A stretch of DNA of 64,000 nt from Tipula vernalis. Lineage: Eukaryota; Arthropoda; Insecta; Diptera; Tipulidae. Made by a program: the position numbers and the translations under genes. Positions 58,531-64,000 of this stretch are shown piece by piece. The notes below the pieces were generated by a model that did no database searches, was not told the DNA's origin, and saw nothing but the letters and a program-made list of their open reading frames with translations. Each line of letters opens with the position of its first letter. Positions within the stretch are counted from its first letter, which is position 1. The stretch is from NCBI GenBank assembly GCA_958295665.1, contig OY282560.1:271610177-271674176 (forward strand). The letters are read 5' to 3'.

Positions 58531-59842
58531 CGATTGTTATTTTATATATTATTTTTACAAAAACGGAACTGATGACAAATTAGATCGATATAGAGTTGCG
58601 ATTTTCACACGTTTTTTTATAGAGCTAAAAGTAGGTAAATATACTAAAGAGGAAGATTATGAATTAAGAGTACACAGCTGTATTTCAGTCTATTTTTATT
58701 TACCATTGGCTTAAAATCTTCTATTTCAGTAATATTGAAAAGGATTGGCTAAAATTGCCACTGTGAGCTCTTGTAAATTGGCAATCCGTCGATATTAAAA
58801 TTCAGTGATATGTTCATTGATCTATCGAGGTTTCCATTGAAGTAATGTCTTAAAAAATTCTCCAAAGCCTGATACCAATATTTTCAAGTACCGAGAGATT
58901 TAAATGTTACGGAATTAGGGGTTTCTAATAAGGTCCGTGGATCTTGGGAAAGTCAATCATCAGGCAATTTTGCACATCTCAACAAGCATAATAATTTAAG
59001 AAGTGCCTGATGTCTGATGTTGTATTGTAATGCTCAATTTCTCAGTTCTTCCCTTAAATTTGTGTGATTTGTTCCTAAATCGTAATCGGACCTTGATTCT
59101 TGTATCATTTCGAATGGATCCTCATTTTCTTTGCATATATCGTCAATAAAACTTCCAGTATTTTGTTTACGGTTTGTTAATATGTTTTGAGTTGCATGAG
59201 TTGTTTCGGAGTTTTGTGAATTAAAAATTGGTGTTCTCTCTACACTTGTATAGGTTTATTAAATATAAACCTTTGGTTTTTCCGAATTTGATACCTTTAT
59301 GCACTACACTCAGTTTATACGTTTTCCACGACTTGGAATTATGCATTTTAAATATTTTAAGTTTTACGTTGAGATGAAATTTATGTGATCAGATTTGGAC
59401 AGTAAAAAATCAAATTTCTTTTAAAACTAAGCGAACTCTTTATTATATCATGTTACTATTTTAAATCAATGCAAAATATATCTCAAAGCTTTGTAAAATT
59501 TTTATTTTTATTTAGAATTAACAAATTAGCTACAAATGAGCCATAATTTACGTACTGTTAGAGGTAATAAATGTAAAGCTAATTGCATTAAATAAGCTTC
59601 TTTGTATAGTTACTCTATAATTTGACCTGCTTTACTATGGTATTGTTTTGAGATCTAAACTAGCTTATAGAGCTGCTAATTAAAGATTAAAGCTAATAGC
59701 GCTAAAAAATTACTTTATAAACCTTACTTTTTTTATTAAAGCTTAGGGTATCAATTGCTTCTAATTTAGTGTCAATAGCAACCCACGTGCTTTTATAGAA
59801 CTACAGTAGAGCAATCTCGCAACTATCAGCTGTAACGTCAAC
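58531..59842 (-). mobile_element. insertion in the satellite carrying a decayed En/Spm-like (CMC-type) protein gene
   Basis: The satellite stops at about 58530 and resumes at 59843 in the same unit, with AAAAATCATTTTAGAA present on both sides. Between them is 1.3 kb of unrelated sequence with minus-strand coding remnants. No clear TIRs were found. The element type is inferred from its protein only. Confidence 0.5.
58630..59255 (-). pseudogene. decayed transposon protein (FNIDGLPIYKSS family)
   Basis: A minus-strand frame starting near 59255 reads FIDDICKENEDPFEMIQ, NLREELRN then a stop, ALQYNIRHQALLKLLCLLRC, DPRTLLETPNSV, FNGNLDRSMNISLNFNIDGL and PIYKSSQWQF, with stops and small shifts. From memory, the succession 'L-x-x-WA-x-x-x-NI-x-H-x-AL', 'LP-x-D-x-RTLL-x-T' and 'N-x-DGLP-x-x-KSS' is typical of large multicopy animal proteins tied to En/Spm-like (Transposase_21-type) elements. 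Function in transposition is presumed. Broken. Confidence 0.6.
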
Positions 59843-60118
59843 GTCAAAAATCATTTTAGAATCCCATTTCCAACGTACATGAGAAATTTCATCATAAACG
59901 GTTGAGAAATAGGCCAGTTCCGTCGTATTTGGCCATATTCCAGAACTTCATCCAGAAATCATGTTAGAATCACATTTTCAATGCACAAGCTGAATTTCGT
60001 CATAATTGGTTGAGCAATAGACAAGTTCCCTCGTACTTGGGCATATTCCAGAACTTCATCTAAAAATTATTTTAGAATCTCATTTGGAAAGCGGATGTCA
60101 AATTTGACTAAAATACGA
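59843..60118 (+). repeat. 107-bp satellite array, middle part
   Basis: About two and a half monomers (CATATTCCAGAACTTCATC at about 59934 and 60043; TTGGTTGAGCAATAG) lie between the En/Spm-like insertion and the piggyBac left end. Confidence 0.9.
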
Positions 60119-62467
60119 CCCTTAACTGGTATTTGAGTCATATACGGGACATAATCATTTTGTTACCAAAAATAATATTTCCAGACGTATTCTGTTTTTG
60201 TTGTCTATTGGCACTAAATATTAGAGTAACTTTCGTTTTGATTATATTTTCGTTGATAGGGATATATTTTGACATAACCTATTTTTATTGTGGTCGAAAA
60301 TCAGCAACAATATCACATGCGTTCATTCTACCTTTCCACATCAAATTTAAAAGGAGAAAACTAATAAATAAGCCAAAATAATTGTGAAATAAACGAAGAA
60401 ATAATGGTGTTATGTGAAATAGCTATATTTGATTACTAAAATCAATTTAATCTGCCGATAATTGGTAAGTAAACATATGTATCAAATATGACACAAAAAC
60501 CGTTGAAGTTCTTTTTCAAACATGTGTCATATATGCACAGTTTTATAGCAAAAGTAAATTATTTTAAATATTTTTAGGTTGAAAAAATTTATTAAGTAGA
60601 AAGTTAGTTCGAGTTTGGCCTAAATGCCTAGTCCAAAATATTTATCTCTTCAAGAGATAGAGAAAATAATTAAAGAATAGCCTGATAGTAGCGATGACGA
60701 CGTAAACGATGAGGAAGATGACGAGCTAGTCAATAACGAATAGGGCGGACGTCGATGAAAACAGGGGACTAACAGATGTGGATTTGGATATTGAAAATAT
60801 CCCAATAATTTTGGCGAGCAACGTGAATTTAGAAGGTACCTATATATTTGAAAACATGGAAATAGATGGCGGGGAACCATTTGGACAGACACAACAAGGT
60901 ATTAGTAATGAGGAAAGCAAAGTAAAAAGATTGAGGGAGAAATACAAGAAATTAATTTGGAAAAATGTCCCGTTCGTTACAAATTCGGAAACGTCCACAT
61001 TTAAAACAGATATGCAAATATCGCAGGAAATAGTTAATTGCGAAACTCCTTTATCATTCTTTAACGTGCTGTTTAACGATGAAGTCCTAAATCTAATTGT
61101 AGAGCAATCGAATTTATACTCTGCACAAAAAAATATTTCAAATCCTTTTGTTTTATTAAAATCAGAATTGAAAAAATTCCTGGGAATTTGTTTGATTTCA
61201 TCTATACATCAACTTCCCAACGCAGAGCTGTATTGGAATGCCCTTGTGGGAAATAAAACAGTTCAGGAAGCAATGTCATTAAAATCTTTTTAAAAAATCA
61301 AAAGCACCCTGCATTTCGTCGACAATCGACTGGCACTGCCTAAAACTTATCCGCAGCATGACCGATTATTTAAGCTACGACCGTTGTTAAGTCTTTTGCA
61401 ACAGAAGTAGACGAACGGATCTGTGCGACTAAAATTAAAAGCTTCATGAAACAATACCTCCCATCTAAGCCGCATAAATGGGGTTTTAAAATCTTTGCGC
61501 TAACAGGAGGATCTTCAGATAAACTTTCTTATTTTTTATACATACTTATTTTGGCTTTATGAACTTTTTTTATATTATAGGTTACATGTATAATTTCGAA
61601 GTTTACTCCGGTCAAGAGAATAACTACAGAATTACAAACGAAGAAAATCTTGAAGCTTCTGCAAATATAGCAGTAAGATTATTCAGACCTATTCCACGAA
61701 ACATGGCTTACAAAATTTTTTGTGATAACTATTTCACCACAGTTCCACTAGTACTATTCCTTCAACAACAGGGAATTCTTTGTATTGGAACAATTAGGCG
61801 CAACAGGATTCCAAATTCGAAGCTAAAAGACTAAACGAGAAATTAGCAAACTACAGAGAGGGTCCTACGAAGAATACACTTCAACATTTGATGGTGCTGA
61901 CTTATGTCTAATACAATGGAAGGATAACAAGCCAGTAACTCTCGTCTCGACTTTTGTTGGAGCAAATCCTTTGTCAATTATTAAAAGGTGGGATAATAAA
62001 AAGCATGCTGAAGTGAATATTCAATGCCCAGAAATAATCAAACAATACAATCGGCATATGAGAGGGGTCGATTTACATGACAGTTTTATTGGCCGATATC
62101 GCATAAAGTATAAATCTTTAAAATGGTACCTCCGGATATTCTTTCACATGCTTGACATTACGGTAGTAAATTTTGTGATCAACATGATTCTTTTTTAAAA
62201 ATTAATTAAACATTAATTTGAAATGTGTAATTTGTTTATTTATGTATAATTTAAATAAAACTAAAATTGAATAACATTTATTTTATTTAACTTCTTTTTA
62301 TTTTGTCTTAACGGATTTTGTATCGTATATGACACATAAACTAAAATGCATTTTCCGGAAAACTAAGCATTTTAACAGGAAAATCCCAGAACTAACATTT
62401 TATAATACACCGAATTCTATGATTTGGTAAATTTTGATAGCAATATATGAGAATGGCCCGTTAAGGG
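60119..62467 (+). mobile_element. piggyBac-like transposon inserted in the satellite
   Basis: The left end starts CCCTTAACTGGTA at 60119. The right end reverse-complements to CCCTTAACGGGCC at 62467 and is followed by TTAA (62468-62471), the piggyBac target. The right flank continues as the satellite phrase TTAAGAAATAGATAAGTTAC, which matches the GGTTAAGAAATAGG part of the monomer. The left TTAA is not preserved (ACGA at 60115-60118). Subterminal copies of GTATATGACAC or its complement occur near both ends. Confidence 0.85.
60625..62198 (+). pseudogene. piggyBac-like transposase, broken
   Basis: The ATG at 60625 (MPSPKYLSLQEIEKIIKE) leads into an acidic N-terminus with stops at 60679 and about 60739. 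The frame at 60778-61293 carries the first structured part (LSFFNVLFNDEVLNLIVEQS, ELKKFLGICLISSIHQLPN). Shifted frames to 61510 read LHFVDNRLALPKTYP, DRLFKLRPLLSLL and QYLPSKPHKWGFKIFAL, the region of the first catalytic Asp. About 75 bp of unrelated, stop-bearing sequence follows. Then come GYMYNFEVYSGQENNYR and AYKIFCDNYFTTVPL (second catalytic Asp). The final frame (61840-62198) has WKDNKPVTLVST, YNRHMRGVDLHDSFIGRYRI (third Asp) and KWYLRIFFHMLDITVVN. No Cys-rich zinc finger is visible at the end. Inactive. Confidence 0.88.
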
Positions 62468-62510
62468 TTAAGAAATAGATAAGTTACATCCTAATTGGCC
62501 ATTCATATAA
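62468..62510 (+). repeat. 107-bp satellite, fragment right of the piggyBac
   Basis: TTAAGAAATAGATAAGTTAC, then CATCCTAATTGGCCATTC, continues the monomer interrupted at 60118. The array ends here. Confidence 0.8.
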
Positions 62511-63716
62511 TTTGCTAAAGGTTCAATTTGAAATGTAAAAGGTTCAATTTGAGGTTTGAGATATTAACGGTGATCTTTCTTAAGTCTTAAACGATATTTG
62601 TGTACAGTTTGGTTCAAATCAGTCAAGGAGTGTCGATTTGTTTAAATATTGCTGTACATACATAATGCCCAACTCAATATTCAAACCAGCATACATAACC
62701 AATTGGTAAATATTTCTATAACCAGGTGTTTTGGGTCAATTCGTGTGGCAGGTACCCGACCATCTTGTCGTACAGGTTCCAAAAGCTCTTCAAATCTCCG
62801 CCTTGACCATAGAAACACTTTTTTCCTTTTTTGGACTCGGAGACTTTCAAAACGTCGAGAGAAGAGGTTTTGGACCAACCAAATTTTTGATCATTTTTGA
62901 CAGGATTTCAATAATTTGGTCTTTTTAGACCGAAGTAACTTCGTTCCTAGGCAGTTGACAGGCTAAGGATTAATCTTAAATTAAAACAAAGCCTCTTACT
63001 TGAAAATGTCGTGGCCGTTCCGTTTCCAAATTATCCGGTTTTCTTAGTAAAGTATTTAAATTTAAACATAAAATAATCAGCATTTTAAAAAATATTTAGG
63101 GCAAAAAATATTTAGTTCGAATAATTCTAAGAACGGTTAAACGTGTCGACAAATTTTTTTTCTCAGATTTGTACCAACATTTTTTTGATGAATGTTATGC
63201 CTCCATTTCTAAATATAAGATTTATAAGTTTTACGCCTTTTTTGTTTCAAATTTTAATTTTCTATAATATGTTTCATTATTTTATGGGCCCTGTCACAAA
63301 ACTATGATATTTCCGCTAAGAAAATAAATTCTATTTACAAATGCATCATGTGGGCAGAATCGTCTCTGTATTGTAATTTATGAATTTTTATCATTTTTGT
63401 ATATTATATCATCATTCTATTTATTTGCGTTCCGCTTACATATCTTAGTGCGAGGGGGTTAAAAACATTCCGCCATGAGCTTCATATATCATAACCTATA
63501 TTTGATTCTTCACTTCCAAGAAAAGTAAATAAGCCGACATAATATAAGCCATGTTTTTTATAGATCTGTATTGGTGTTTTTTCCAGATTAAGTCGGAATT
63601 AGTTTACCTAAGCGAAGCTAATTAAAATGTTTAAAAGACAGCCAGGTAGATCTTGAACTGTATTACCTATGATAACAAAAATAAGCACAAAATATTTATC
63701 AGACTTTTAGAAGGAC
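62511..63716. other. intergenic DNA
   Basis: A less AT-rich patch at 62735-62890 has an open minus-strand frame (for example RRFEELLEPVRQDGRVPATR) that does not match any family I know. The remainder is featureless. Confidence 0.35.
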
Positions 63717-63865
63717 TCTTAACCTGGATAATCTGGCACACAGGCGCCTTAAGATTTACTTAAGAAACACAATCGGCGAGGAGCGACTAAAATGGTATCA
63801 ACAGACGCTGTCCTCGATGATTTGGCCTTAGCGTCACACACTGAATTCGTTCACAAAACCTTCTG
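63717..63865 (+). pseudogene. hAT-type C-terminal (dimerisation) fragment
   Basis: The plus strand reads NLDNLAHRRLKIYLRNTIGE, then ERL, and after a frame change DDLALASHTEFVHKTF. This fits the C-terminal dimerisation region of hAT transposases and hAT-derived zinc-finger proteins ('LR-x-T/S-x-x-x-x-RL-x-x-LA-x-x-SIE'). Only about 40 residues survive. No TIR or other domain is seen before the window ends. Confidence 0.45.
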
Positions 63866-64000
63866 AATTTAAAACGAATTTCGCACAAAATTATTCTAAA
63901 TTTTGCAAATTATTAATCACTGTCATTGTGAATGTAACGTATTTTGTTGATCTTATTTATGAATCTTTTGAATCTCATGGACCTTATAAGTCTCTTAAAT
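63866..64000. other. right-edge AT-rich DNA
   Basis: Nothing identifiable. Confidence 0.4.

Noticed and set aside
62649..62928. Overlapping open frames on both strands in a less AT-rich patch
   Set aside because: No motif could be matched; composition alone explains the lack of stops. Kept only as a note in the gap entry.

Overview
This window is a strongly AT-rich stretch of animal nuclear DNA, almost certainly from an arthropod and most likely an insect. The evidence is the mix of elements: Tc1, mariner, pogo-like and piggyBac DNA transposons, Penelope-like retroelements, two non-LTR retrotransposons with FADD-type reverse transcriptases, a Ty1/copia element whose primer site (GGTTATGGGCCCAG) matches the copia type, and a Ty3/gypsy remnant. 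I see no bacterial operons, CRISPR array, tRNA or rRNA gene. No host gene can be named. The window reads as a graveyard of nested mobile elements in unannotated AT-rich DNA.

Layout: 0-9 kb holds a broken mariner-superfamily element (1139-2020, minus), a fold-back element built of a 15-bp minisatellite (2440-3165), a 5'-truncated LINE (4311-5620, minus), and two oppositely oriented copies of a composite repeat (107-bp monomers joined to a short-unit array; 3690-3925 and 8160-8815). 9461-13252 is a pogo/Tigger-like element with 27-bp terminal inverted repeats (TIRs), TA flanks, internal copies of a terminal motif and a nested MITE. 15-23 kb has a second MITE, a Tc1 scrap, a Penelope-like element with a GIY-YIG endonuclease (18304-19935, minus) and a second Penelope fragment. 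26.6 kb has a mariner scrap. 31888-33840 is a complete-ended Tc1-like element with about 326-bp inverted repeats and a possible intron. 34.4-36 kb is a gypsy gag-protease fragment next to a (TA)n tract and a 273-bp palindromic MITE.

40150-43560 (minus) is a nearly full-length LINE open reading frame with one main frameshift. 43972-46551 is the most interesting segment: a TA-flanked element with CACTS-AAAAAA termini that carries an unnamed spliced gene. Five coding exons join in frame to give an uninterrupted 350-codon product; it is the only apparently intact gene here. 46.8-49.3 kb holds Helitron and LINE relics, a 168-bp-arm inverted repeat and old degenerate repeats. 49695-53545 is a copia element with both LTRs but internally deleted.

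56.5-57.4 kb is ACCATCAT-type simple sequence. 57784-62510 is an array of the 107-bp repeat, split first by an insertion carrying a decayed En/Spm-like (CMC-type) protein (58531-59842) and then by a piggyBac element (60119-62467). A hAT C-terminal scrap lies near the right edge. How the genes work together: each element encodes only its own mobility proteins, nearly all broken. Family names rest on motifs read by eye, not on database searches.
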